A stretch of DNA of 64,000 nucleotides from assembly GCF_018449605.1 (NCBI RefSeq), contig NZ_JAAVUW010000001.1:992001-1056000 (forward strand). Reading direction: 5' to 3'. The notes beneath the pieces are model-generated. The model made no database searches, was not told where the DNA came from, and was given only the letters and a program-made list of their open reading frames with translations. Numbering within the stretch: position 1 is the stretch's first letter; each line of letters begins with the position of its first letter. Position numbers and translations under genes: made by a program. Positions 1 through 8,220 of the stretch are shown in pieces. The DNA is from Luteibacter sp. dw_328 (GTDB lineage Bacteria > Pseudomonadota > Gammaproteobacteria > Xanthomonadales > Rhodanobacteraceae).

Positions 1-648
1 GTCGGCGGGGACGCCGGCGACGCGCTGCCCGGACTGCCTCCGGCCCTGCCGCCGAGCGCCGGGCTAGTCGTTCCTGTGGCGCTGACCGACCGCCCGGAGT
101 GGCTTCAGGCACAAGCGGATCAGGACCGTGCCGAGGCCGGCGTCGTGGTCGCCCAGCGCGCGCAGCGGCCCGATCCGACGGTGAGCCTGACCGGCGGGCA
201 TGTGCGAAGCGGCACGCGCACCGATCGTGTCGTCGGCGTCAGCCTTTCCATTCCGATTCCGATATTGAACACCGGTCGTGCCGAGATCGCCGCCGCACAA
301 GCTGACGCCGACGCGGCGTTCGCCTCACGACGGGCGACCACGCTGCGCTCGAACGCCGGCCTCACGCAGGCCCAGTCCACCTACACCGCCCTGCGCGGCG
401 CGGCGGAATCGTTCCGGCAAAGCCGCGCCAACGCCTTCGACGAACGCATCCAGACCCTCGAAAAGTTGTGGCAAGCCAGCGAGATCGGCACCTCGGACTA
501 CCTCGTGCAACTCAAACAGAGCCTCGATACGGCGCTCTCCGGCCGCGCGCTGGAAAGCCAGACCTGGCAGGCCTGGTTCGATTACCTCGCCGCCTCCGGT
601 CGTCTGACCGAATGGATCGACGGACCCTTCAAGGACACTTCCCGATGA
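1..648 (+). CDS. czcC: Heavy-metal efflux outer membrane factor (CzcC/TolC family), 5'-truncated
   Basis: The reading frame is open from base 1, so only the last 215 residues are present. The long Ala/Gln/Arg-rich helical stretches and the conserved end of an outer membrane efflux repeat (region LSIPIPILNTGRAEIAAAQ) are typical of TolC-family channels of tripartite pumps. The family forms trimeric tunnels from periplasm to outside. The stop overlaps the adaptor start by 4 bases (ATGA), and an RND pump gene follows, which supports a metal-efflux role. The N-terminus and signal peptide lie outside the window. Confidence 0.85.
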   Translation, partial: VGGDAGDALPGLPPALPPSAGLVVPVALTDRPEWLQAQADQDRAEAGVVVAQRAQRPDPTVSLTGGHVRSGTRTDRVVGVSLSIPIPILNTGRAEIAAAQADADAAFASRRATTLRSNAGLTQAQSTYTALRGAAESFRQSRANAFDERIQTLEKLWQASEIGTSDYLVQLKQSLDTALSGRALESQTWQAWFDYLAASGRLTEWIDGPFKDTSR

Positions 649-1778
649 CGACGCCACTGCTCCGTTCTACCGTCCTGAGCCTCTCGCTTACCGTGTTGCT
701 CGGCGGTCTGTCCCTTGCCGCATGCGCGGAAGATGCCAGCGCGACGGCCGCCGATGAGGCTGCGGCGAGCAACCCTCTCGTCCTCGATGTCGCCGCGATC
801 AAGACCGCCGGCATCGTCGTCGACACCCTTACCGTCCGCACCGTGTCCGACCAGTTCAAGGCACCCGGCGAGGTCAAAGTCGATGCCTACAACACCGTAC
901 TGGTCTCGCCCCGGGTCGCGTCCCAGGTCGTCGCCCGCAAAGCGAGGCTGGGCGACATCGTCACTGCCGGCGCACCGCTCGTCGTGCTGTCCAGCGTCGA
1001 GGTGGCCGAGACACAAGGCCAGCTCATCGTAGCCAGCCAGGATTGGCAGCGCGTGGCCGCACTCGGCGCACAGGCGGTCTCGGCGCGTCGCTATAACGAA
1101 GCCCTGGTGCAGCGCGACCAGGCCAAGGCAAAGCTCAGGGCATATGGCTTATCCGAGGGGCAGATCGCCCATCTGATCAAGCGAGGCTCGTCCGCAGCGG
1201 ACGGCAGCTTCGAGCTGCTCGCCCCGCGTGCCGGACGCGTGACGACGGATGCGTTCCTGGTCGGTGAACGGATCGAACCTGGCCGTCCCTTGTTCACCCT
1301 GGTCACCGAGTCGTCCGTGTGGGTCGAGGCGCGTCTGTCCCCTGCCGCCGCCGAACAGGTGAAGGAAGGCGATACGGTGACCATCCTCGCGCACGGTACC
1401 GAACTGCCCGGCAAGGTCGTGCAGCGATCTCACCAGACGGATGAAAAAACCCGCACCGTCGATGTTCGCATCCAGGTGGCCAACGAGAAGGACGTGTTGC
1501 ACCCAGGGGAGCTGGTGGAAAGCCGCATCGCCATCACCTCGAACACGCGGCAGCTGGCTGTGCCCGCCGAGGCCGTCGTGCTCTTGCAGAACCAGGCCAC
1601 GGTCTTCGTCCGCGGCCAGAAGCCCGGCCAGTTTGAACCGGTTCCGGTGGAGGTGGGCGACACACGCGATGGCTGGACCGAAATCAAGCAGGGTCTCGCT
1701 GCAGGCGCGCCCTACGTGCGCAAAGGCGCGTTCGCGCTGAAGGCCCGTATCCTGCGTTCGCAGCTTGGAGAAGACTGA
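645..1778 (+). CDS. czcB: Heavy-metal RND efflux periplasmic adaptor (CzcB/CusB family)
   Basis: 377 residues. A longer in-frame start exists upstream, but ATG 645 is preferred: it makes an ATGA overlap with the preceding gene and directly precedes a signal sequence. That signal ends in LAAC (Cys27), so it may be a lipoprotein. Membrane-fusion features include the lipoyl-like half motif near residues 85-115, a short helical hairpin (about 115-180), the second lipoyl half, and a beta-barrel and membrane-proximal domain. It links the inner-membrane pump to the outer channel. The stop overlaps the pump start by one base (TGATG). No Met- or His-rich N-terminal metal-binding domain is seen, so the substrate cannot be read from it. 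Confidence 0.88.
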   Translation: MTTPLLRSTVLSLSLTVLLGGLSLAACAEDASATAADEAAASNPLVLDVAAIKTAGIVVDTLTVRTVSDQFKAPGEVKVDAYNTVLVSPRVASQVVARKARLGDIVTAGAPLVVLSSVEVAETQGQLIVASQDWQRVAALGAQAVSARRYNEALVQRDQAKAKLRAYGLSEGQIAHLIKRGSSAADGSFELLAPRAGRVTTDAFLVGERIEPGRPLFTLVTESSVWVEARLSPAAAEQVKEGDTVTILAHGTELPGKVVQRSHQTDEKTRTVDVRIQVANEKDVLHPGELVESRIAITSNTRQLAVPAEAVVLLQNQATVFVRGQKPGQFEPVPVEVGDTRDGWTEIKQGLAAGAPYVRKGAFALKARILRSQLGED

Positions 1779-4700
1779 TGCTCGAGCGTCTGGTCGAACT
1801 CTCCCTCAAATACAAAGTGCTGGTCCTGATCATCTTCGCGGTGATTGGCTTGGTCGGTTTTCAGGCCGTTCGCACCTTGCCGATCGATGCCTTCCCGGAC
1901 GTCACGCCCGTGCAGGTGAACGTCTACACGGAAGCCTCGGGCCTCGCCGCCGAGGACGTCGAGCAGTTGCTGACGACTCCCGTGGAGTCGGCACTTGCCG
2001 GGCTGCCGAAGGTCGAAGAGATCCGCTCCGTCAGCCTTTTCGGTCTGTCCTACGTCTCGGTCTACTTCACCGACGACATGGACATCTACTTCGCTCGCCA
2101 GCTGGTCAACGAGCGTCTGCAGCAGGTCGGCGATCGCTTGCCGGCGGGCTATGGCAAGCCGGAGATGGGTCCCAATACCTCGGGCCTGGGACAGGTGTTC
2201 TGGTATACGGTCGAGCGCGCCGATGAAAAGCTGAAGAACGCTCCTTCGGACATGGACCTGCGCACCTTGCAGGACTGGACGGTGCGGCTGATCCTGCGCA
2301 CGGCACCCGGCGTGGACGATGTCACCTCCTGGGGCGGTCAGGAGAAGCAGTATCAGGTGCAGGTCGACCCGATGCGATTGATCGCACACAACCTTGGTTT
2401 CAAGGAAGTGATGCAGGCACTGGAAGCTAACAACGCCCAGGTCGGCGGCAACTTCATCGACGTGGGTCGTGAGCAGTACCTGGTTCGTGGCCTGGGCCTG
2501 GTCAGGAATGCCACCGACATCGGCAATATCGTCCTGAAGACCGACGACGGCACACCCATCTACGTGCGCGACGTCGCCACCATCGTCGAGGCCGGCGCCC
2601 CGCGTACCGGCGCGGTCACTCGCGATGGCAAGGAAGTCGTCATGGGCCAGGCGCTGGCCCGTATCGGTGAGAACGCCAAGAGCGTGGTCGATGCGGTGAA
2701 AGCCAAGCTGGACACGGTCAAGCAGTCGCTACCCGCCGGCACCACCATCAAACCCGTCTACGAGCGCACCGACCTGGTCAACGCGGCGGTCGGCACCGCG
2801 GTGCGGGCGCTGGTCGAGGGTTCGATCCTCGTCGCTATCGTCCTGTTCCTTTTCCTGGGCGAATTGCGCAGCGCACTGATCGTCGTGGTGACCTTGCCAC
2901 TGGCGATGCTGATCGCGTTCATAGGCATGGAGAAGGCTGGGCTGTCAGCCAACCTCATGTCGCTGGCGGGCCTGGCGATCGGTATCGGCATGATGGTCGA
3001 TGGCTCGGTGGTGATGGTCGAGAACGCCTTCCGCATCATGGCTGAGCGCAAGGCGCATGGCGGGCACATCGACAGGACCGCGGCCGTGCTCGAGGCGGCC
3101 CGTGAAGTGGCAAGCCCGATCGCGTTCGCGATCGGCATCATCATCGTCGTCTTCCTGCCGTTGTTCAGCCTGCAGGGTCTGGAAGGGAAGATGTTCAAGC
3201 CGATGGCCTTCAACATCACCTTCGCCATGGCCGGCTCGTTGATTCTCGCCCTGACGCTGATCCCCGTGCTCGCGGCACTCATGCTCAAGCCGAAGGCGGA
3301 AAAGGACACCCGGTTGGTCGCGTATCTGAAACGCGGCTACGCCCGTGTACTGATCTGGTCGCTGAGCCACCGCAAGGCGGTGATCGGCATGGCCGTGGCA
3401 GCGCTGGTCGGCAGCCTGGCACTCTTTCCGTTTCTTGGTAAGGAGTTCATGCCCAACCTCCGGGAGGGGGCGATCATGTGGCGAATCACCTCGATTCCCT
3501 CCGCCTCACTCGAGGAATCGATCGATATCTCCAACCATGTCGCGCAACGAATCAAGGCGACGTTCCCCGAAGTCGAAACGACCCTTTCCATGATCGGCCG
3601 CGCGGAGAAAGGCGAGACCGCCGACGTGAATTACATGGAGGTCTACACCCCGCTCAAGCCGAAGGACCAGTGGCGCGCAGGACAAACACTGGAAAGCATC
3701 GAGGAAGCGATGCAGACCGAACTCACGGCTATTCTTCCGACCGCCGTGGTCAGCTATACGCAGCCGATTCAGATGCGCATCGAAGAGCTCATTTCCGGCG
3801 TGCGCGCGACCCTGGCATTGAAGCTCTACGGCAATGACCTGGCCGAACTGGATCGGCTGAGCGCGAGAATCAAGGACACCCTGGCCACCGTGCCCGGCGT
3901 CGCGGATCTGGGCCTGGAAGCGAACATCGGCAAACCGCAGATCCGCATCGAAATCGACCGTGATGCCCTGGCTCGATACGGCCTCAACGCGGACGACATC
4001 CTCACGGTGGTCCGTAACGGTATCGGTGGCGAACCCGTGGGTACCTTGCTCGACGGCGTCAAACGCTTCGACATCGCTGTTCGTCTGAACGACGCGAGCA
4101 AAGCCTCGTTGTCCGCCATCGAACGGATACCGGTCCGTACGCCTTCGGGCGCACTGGTTCAGCTGTCGCAGGTCGCCAGGGTCAGCACGGCCGAAGGCTA
4201 CTCGTTCATCCGCCGCGAACAGCTGCAGCGGTATGCGGTGATCCAGATGGACGTGCGCGGCCGCGATATCGATGGCTTCGTCCAGGAGGCCAACGCCAAG
4301 TTGGCGCAGGCCGTGAAGCTGCCGACCGGCTATTACACCGAATGGGGCGGCGCCTTCGAGAACCAGCAGCGAGCGTTGAAGCGCCTTTCGATCATCGTGC
4401 CGGCGACGATCTTCTTCATCTTCGTCCTGCTCTACACCGCGTTCAATTCAGTGCGCTATGCGTTCCTGATCCTGGCCAACGTGCCCTTCGCCGTGATCGG
4501 GGGCATCGTCGGATTGTTCGTCACCGGGCAGTACCTCTCGGTGCCCTCTGCCATCGGCTTTATTGCCGTGTTCGGCGTGGCGATGTTGAACGGCATTGTC
4601 CTGGTGAGCTTCTTGAACGAGCAGCAGAAGGCGGGGTTGAGCGCGCGCGATGCGGTCATCCGGGGAACGGCACTGCGACTACGCCCCGTACTGATGACGG

Positions 4701-4888
4701 CCAGCGTGGCAATCCTTGGACTGGTGCCCATGTTGCTCTCGTCCGGCGTCGGCGCAGAAACGCAGCGACCGCTGGCGACCGTCGTCGTGGGCGGGTTGAT
4801 CACTTCGACGTTACTCACGCTCGTCCTCCTTCCCCTTCTCTACGACTGGATGGAGCAGCGCAGGGCCACACAAGCATCCCTTTCCTGA
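1778..4888 (+). CDS. czcA: Heavy-metal efflux RND transporter (CzcA/CusA family)
   Basis: 1036 residues, the family's usual length. It starts MLERLVELSLKYK, typical of HME-RND pumps, and has two sets of transmembrane helices with two large periplasmic loops. The TM4 motif reads GLAIGIGMMVDGSVVMVEN (residues 398-416). Asp408 and Glu415 match the proton-relay positions known in CzcA, but the residue matching Asp402 is Gly, so this is not a textbook Co/Zn/Cd CzcA. It should drive H+-coupled export of a metal cation from periplasm or cytoplasm through the adaptor and channel encoded upstream. The substrate is unresolved, and the symbol is used in the broad family sense. Confidence 0.9.
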   Translation: MLERLVELSLKYKVLVLIIFAVIGLVGFQAVRTLPIDAFPDVTPVQVNVYTEASGLAAEDVEQLLTTPVESALAGLPKVEEIRSVSLFGLSYVSVYFTDDMDIYFARQLVNERLQQVGDRLPAGYGKPEMGPNTSGLGQVFWYTVERADEKLKNAPSDMDLRTLQDWTVRLILRTAPGVDDVTSWGGQEKQYQVQVDPMRLIAHNLGFKEVMQALEANNAQVGGNFIDVGREQYLVRGLGLVRNATDIGNIVLKTDDGTPIYVRDVATIVEAGAPRTGAVTRDGKEVVMGQALARIGENAKSVVDAVKAKLDTVKQSLPAGTTIKPVYERTDLVNAAVGTAVRALVEGSILVAIVLFLFLGELRSALIVVVTLPLAMLIAFIGMEKAGLSANLMSLAGLAIGIGMMVDGSVVMVENAFRIMAERKAHGGHIDRTAAVLEAAREVASPIAFAIGIIIVVFLPLFSLQGLEGKMFKPMAFNITFAMAGSLILALTLIPVLAALMLKPKAEKDTRLVAYLKRGYARVLIWSLSHRKAVIGMAVAALVGSLALFPFLGKEFMPNLREGAIMWRITSIPSASLEESIDISNHVAQRIKATFPEVETTLSMIGRAEKGETADVNYMEVYTPLKPKDQWRAGQTLESIEEAMQTELTAILPTAVVSYTQPIQMRIEELISGVRATLALKLYGNDLAELDRLSARIKDTLATVPGVADLGLEANIGKPQIRIEIDRDALARYGLNADDILTVVRNGIGGEPVGTLLDGVKRFDIAVRLNDASKASLSAIERIPVRTPSGALVQLSQVARVSTAEGYSFIRREQLQRYAVIQMDVRGRDIDGFVQEANAKLAQAVKLPTGYYTEWGGAFENQQRALKRLSIIVPATIFFIFVLLYTAFNSVRYAFLILANVPFAVIGGIVGLFVTGQYLSVPSAIGFIAVFGVAMLNGIVLVSFLNEQQKAGLSARDAVIRGTALRLRPVLMTASVAILGLVPMLLSSGVGAETQRPLATVVVGGLITSTLLTLVLLPLLYDWMEQRRATQASLS

Positions 4889-4901
4889 CAGGAGCACACC
4901 C

Positions 4902-5366
4902 ATGTCTTCCACGTTCGATGATACTAAGGCCGACGGCGACGGTGATCTCACCGATCTGCTGGGCGAACTACGCGTCCTGCTGCCGGCTTCGCAACTCCTA
5001 TCGGGCTTCCTGATTGCCGTTCCGTTCGCGCCCGGCTTCGCAAGGCTGGTCGGGCACGAGCAACATATCTTTCTTGCGACCTTCGTCTTCTCGCTGATCA
5101 GCCTGGTCATGCTGAGCGGACCGGCGATCCAGCATCGGTTGATCCGCCCACTGCGCGACCGCGAGCGCTTCAAGGTGATCGCAGGACGACAGATGCTGGC
5201 GGGCGCGGTGACGCTGGCTGTCGCCCTTGTGCTGGTTACTCAACTGGTGTTGTCTGCAGTGATGGGCGACACCTTGGGCAACATCGCGGCAGCAGCACTC
5301 GGGACGCTGATTGCGCTGATGTGGTGGGGCCTCCCCTGGTGGCTACGCGGTCGCGGGCACGTCTAG
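4902..5366 (+). CDS. DUF6328 family small membrane protein
   Basis: 154 residues with a good Shine-Dalgarno (AGGAG) before ATG 4902 and a 13-base gap after the RND pump. An acidic N-terminus precedes LLGELRVLLPASQLLSGFL, which resembles the opening of DUF6328 proteins. Four hydrophobic segments follow (about residues 30-50, 60-80, 103-123 and 127-147), with a basic loop RPLRDRERFK between the second and third. The biochemical role is unknown. It probably sits in the inner membrane and may be read through from the efflux operon. The family call rests on recall of the N-terminal pattern. Confidence 0.7.
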   Translation: MSSTFDDTKADGDGDLTDLLGELRVLLPASQLLSGFLIAVPFAPGFARLVGHEQHIFLATFVFSLISLVMLSGPAIQHRLIRPLRDRERFKVIAGRQMLAGAVTLAVALVLVTQLVLSAVMGDTLGNIAAAALGTLIALMWWGLPWWLRGRGHV

Positions 5367-5621
5367 CGCGCCCGCTTACATCACCCAGCGAAGCATCCCA
5401 CCCGCCGCCACGAGGGGCACGGCAAGCTTCGCCAGCGCACGGAAGCGCACGGGATGGCACCTACGGACGCTCATGCAAAGTCTCGGACAGCCCGTACGTT
5501 CAATGACTTCCGTCCCAACCGGCCCTTTCTTCGTAACGATTTCCCCCGCCATACCCTTGAAGAAGACGCTTCGGAAGATGACGATCAAGGCACCACACCG
5601 CCGGCGCAAAAGGAGAATGCC
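5367..5621. other. Intergenic region, 255 bases
   Basis: No convincing gene. It contains the upstream region of the 176-residue protein and a minus-strand open frame (5376-5609) whose last 20 codons look hydrophobic, but which lacks a ribosome binding site and any recognisable family. No terminator hairpin with a T-run is visible after the DUF6328 gene. Confidence 0.4.
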
Positions 5622-6152
5622 ATGGCAAACCGTGTTCCCTCATGGATACGTGAATCCTTCGAGAGCTTCGCTCTCGGCCCCATTACGAACGATGAGATGC
5701 CGGGCACCTGGCTATCCATCAGCACCGATACACCCGGCGATCATCGACTCAGCGCCGACTACGGAGATCCAAAGCCGCTGCCTTCTTATGGCGATGGCAC
5801 GTATGTGCTGGTGAATGGTCCGGGCTTCGTTTCTTTCAAGCTGAACAAGCCGGTCGCGAGTCTCTACTTCGGCGTCTGGTCACTGAGTGGGAGCGAAGGC
5901 AGCGTACACGCTCGTTATTTTGGTGCGAACGGCAAAACCCTCGCGGAGATCGACCATCAGGTCATCCAGACCGGCAGTTACGGCTATTACAGGTATTCAG
6001 CCGACGTCATCGCCGGTGTGGATATCTCACGAAATAGCACCTCGCCGGACGACGTCTGCATTGATAACTTCGCAAGCTTCGACGAAAATCAGCTCGAGAA
6101 GCTGAAGGCGACCACTAAAACGAACCTGACGATCGACGATCTATCGAGCTAG
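5622..6152 (+). CDS. Hypothetical protein, beta-sandwich-like
   Basis: 176 residues. ATG 5622 is chosen over upstream in-frame starts because AGGAGA lies 6-11 bases before it. No signal peptide is evident (start MANRVPSWIRESFESF). The body is rich in Gly, Ser, Tyr and aromatic residues, with alternating polar/hydrophobic strands, as in lectin-like or PEP-CTERM-type sandwich domains (for example FESFALGP near the N-terminus and DDVCIDNFASFD near the C-terminus). That last motif resembles the 'IDNF' strand ending many secreted beta-sandwich proteins. It lacks a C-terminal sorting signal. It is convergent with the polysaccharide operon. Function unknown. Confidence 0.6.
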   Translation: MANRVPSWIRESFESFALGPITNDEMPGTWLSISTDTPGDHRLSADYGDPKPLPSYGDGTYVLVNGPGFVSFKLNKPVASLYFGVWSLSGSEGSVHARYFGANGKTLAEIDHQVIQTGSYGYYRYSADVIAGVDISRNSTSPDDVCIDNFASFDENQLEKLKATTKTNLTIDDLSS

Positions 6153-6182
6153 CATCGGTCGCAACTGCTTGTCCCGTCGCAT

Positions 6183-7007
6183 TCACGCCGCGGCAAGACG
6201 AAACGCGAAGCCGAAGTACCGATCCAGCGAGCGTTCCGGATGAAACGGAATGATGCAGGACCGCAGCGGGTTCTCCCAGCGGTCCTGCAGCTCGTAACCG
6301 AGCTTTGCGAGGCCACCGAGGAATTCCCGTTCCGCCGTGATCCGGTACGGACAACACGCCGTACCGATGTTCTGCACCGTGAAATACGACTCACGCATAT
6401 GGATGGGCACGGAATTGAGCAGCAGGAACTTCGGCTTACGGGCCATCGCCGCGAGTGCATCCTCGAGCGAATAGCTCAGGTACTGCAGCGATCCGGCGGC
6501 AAACAGTACGTCGGCACCCGAGGCTGCCCCCACCTCGTCGGCAAAATGCAGCCTTCGGGAGGGATCGTGCTGGGTCGCCCATTGCGCTCCGGATGCGTTC
6601 ACTGCGGGCACGTCCATCACCGTCCAGTTCAGGCTCGACGGATAGGCCAGGTACTTCTGATAGGCGTAGTAGGCGATGCCGATATGTCCACCGATATCGA
6701 AGACACGATGTGCACCCTCGGCGAACCAACGGCCCAGCCAGTAGATCATCGGGTAGTCGTTGATGAACACCCGGCGGGTCCGCTCGCGATACAACTCGGC
6801 GGACTCGGTATTGTCGTAGCCACTGACGCTCGACGGCGGAATGCTCGCCTGGGCCTCGTCGAAGGAGGCGAAGACACCCCGGTAGAGATTGTGCGTCAGG
6901 GCGTGGTGGGCGAAGAATCGCCGGGTGTAACGGGCTTCCTGAAAATGGCGTAACAACGGCAGCCGTGCCGTCGCCTCCGTACGGGTGGAGTCGACATGGG
7001 TGTTCAT
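6183..7007 (-). CDS. Putative SAM-dependent methyltransferase, TIGR04325-like
   Basis: 274 residues from the ATG at 7007; in-frame ATGs at 7040 and 7052 are also possible, and none has an ideal ribosome binding site. The YRGVFASFDEA and SGYDN blocks near residues 42-65 are characteristic of the TIGR04325 methyltransferase group found in surface-polysaccharide loci. VFDIGGHIGIAYYAY is a SAM-binding motif I, followed by an acidic strand (VMDVPAV) and LFAAGSLQYL. It probably methylates a sugar or lipid-linked glycan in the cytoplasm. It is the last gene of the minus-strand export operon, 70 bases after the GNAT gene with this start. Confidence 0.75.
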   Translation of the reverse strand: MNTHVDSTRTEATARLPLLRHFQEARYTRRFFAHHALTHNLYRGVFASFDEAQASIPPSSVSGYDNTESAELYRERTRRVFINDYPMIYWLGRWFAEGAHRVFDIGGHIGIAYYAYQKYLAYPSSLNWTVMDVPAVNASGAQWATQHDPSRRLHFADEVGAASGADVLFAAGSLQYLSYSLEDALAAMARKPKFLLLNSVPIHMRESYFTVQNIGTACCPYRITAEREFLGGLAKLGYELQDRWENPLRSCIIPFHPERSLDRYFGFAFRLAAA

Positions 7008-7077
7008 GGACAACTCGTGCAGCTTCGGCAACGGCAGCATGCGCCGACCCATCCTTGCCGAATATACCTCCCGCGAT

Positions 7078-8220
7078 TTAGGTCGTCCGACCTAGGGATT
7101 TCTTTCGAATATCCGAGCGCACGCGGTGCAGCCCCCGGTAAACCCAGCGAACCGGGCCGACCATGTGAAAACCCGCGGTCGCGCGAGTGGAACGCACGAC
7201 GTACAGTGAACCGCAGGATTCGACGCGGGTCGCGAGAAGGCGCTTGTACTGGTTGTCACCGTAGCCAAAGCTGACCCGTTCCCCCGGAAAGCGATCGATC
7301 AGGGCCCGCACCGCCTGGAACACGGCGACCGATCCTATGCCGATCTTTGCTACCTCGTCGTCGTAGCCGAGGTCGTCGACGAGATACGTGCCGCCAAGAC
7401 GATAACCGTGCACATAAGCGAGTGGCCTGCCGTCCCGAATCACGACGTGACCGATGAGGTGCCCCGCGTCAGCCAATCGTTGGAACAAGGCAAGGCGTTG
7501 GGGTGCCTCCCAGTCGATCGGCAGATCGGCGTGATGCCAGGTTCGCGCGTAGAGTTCGTTCATGAGCCGGCAGTACTCGGCCATCTCATCGCCGCGATCG
7601 AAGACGCGCAGCGTGGCGTCGCCACCGAGCTTGCGATAGGCGCGGCCGACTCGCTGGACCTGATCGGCGCGTTTCTTCTTGTCCATCCCCGCAAGCCACG
7701 CCTCGGAGGACGGCTGCGGATCGATCGACCAATGAACCTGATCCAGAAGGTTCGCCGCCACCGTACGGAAACCGCCCCCGTGAGACAAGGCAGCTGCCAA
7801 TCGATTGGGCAGGTCGGCTTCCTGGATGCGCAGCACGCAGACGCTGCTGTCGCCGGCAAGCTGCCGTGACACCAGAAGCTCCACCGTCGCACGTTCTTCG
7901 TCGCTGGCGACGACACCTGAGCCCAACAGGCGCAGCGCCGCACCCCGGTAAAGCCTGACCTTGCGCCCGGCCAGATCGAGTCGCGCGGTGTGATCGATCG
8001 CCAATAGCGGTGCGTAGCCGGCGACACGACCCTGGCTGTCGCGCACCACGATCACATGAGGCACGGTGCCGTCGTCCCGACTCTCGACCTCGAAAGCGAT
8101 CCAGTCCGGATGTTGCACGATGCCACTGGCCGCTCCGGGGCGTTCGGCCACAGCAGCGAGTTCATCGCGTATGGCGCGAAGCTCATCGACTGTATGCAGG
8201 ATAATGCTCAGGTAGGTCAT
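7078..8220 (-). CDS. GNAT-family acetyltransferase, FemAB/CelD-like
   Basis: 380 residues. The C-terminal half carries a GNAT-like fold of the PF13480 (Acetyltransf_6) type: MDKKKRADQVQRVGRAYRKLG near residues 200-220, then FDRGDEM, VVIRDGRPLAYVHGYRLGGTYLVDDLGYD, and a helix with FGYGDNQYK. Such proteins occur in exopolysaccharide and XrtA/PEP-CTERM clusters, where they are thought to transfer acyl or aminoacyl groups to a glycan or its lipid-linked precursor. The start overlaps the flippase stop by 4 bases, indicating translational coupling. Substrate unknown. Confidence 0.75.
   Translation of the reverse strand: MTYLSIILHTVDELRAIRDELAAVAERPGAASGIVQHPDWIAFEVESRDDGTVPHVIVVRDSQGRVAGYAPLLAIDHTARLDLAGRKVRLYRGAALRLLGSGVVASDEERATVELLVSRQLAGDSSVCVLRIQEADLPNRLAAALSHGGGFRTVAANLLDQVHWSIDPQPSSEAWLAGMDKKKRADQVQRVGRAYRKLGGDATLRVFDRGDEMAEYCRLMNELYARTWHHADLPIDWEAPQRLALFQRLADAGHLIGHVVIRDGRPLAYVHGYRLGGTYLVDDLGYDDEVAKIGIGSVAVFQAVRALIDRFPGERVSFGYGDNQYKRLLATRVESCGSLYVVRSTRATAGFHMVGPVRWVYRGLHRVRSDIRKKSLGRTT

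Noticed and set aside
1712-2389. Long minus-strand frame over the RND pump
   Set aside because: Antisense shadow in GC-rich coding DNA, with no domain.
5376-5609. Minus-strand open frame of 77 codons with hydrophobic C-terminus
   Set aside because: No ribosome binding site, no family resemblance, and Arg-rich first half typical of antisense frames in GC-rich DNA.
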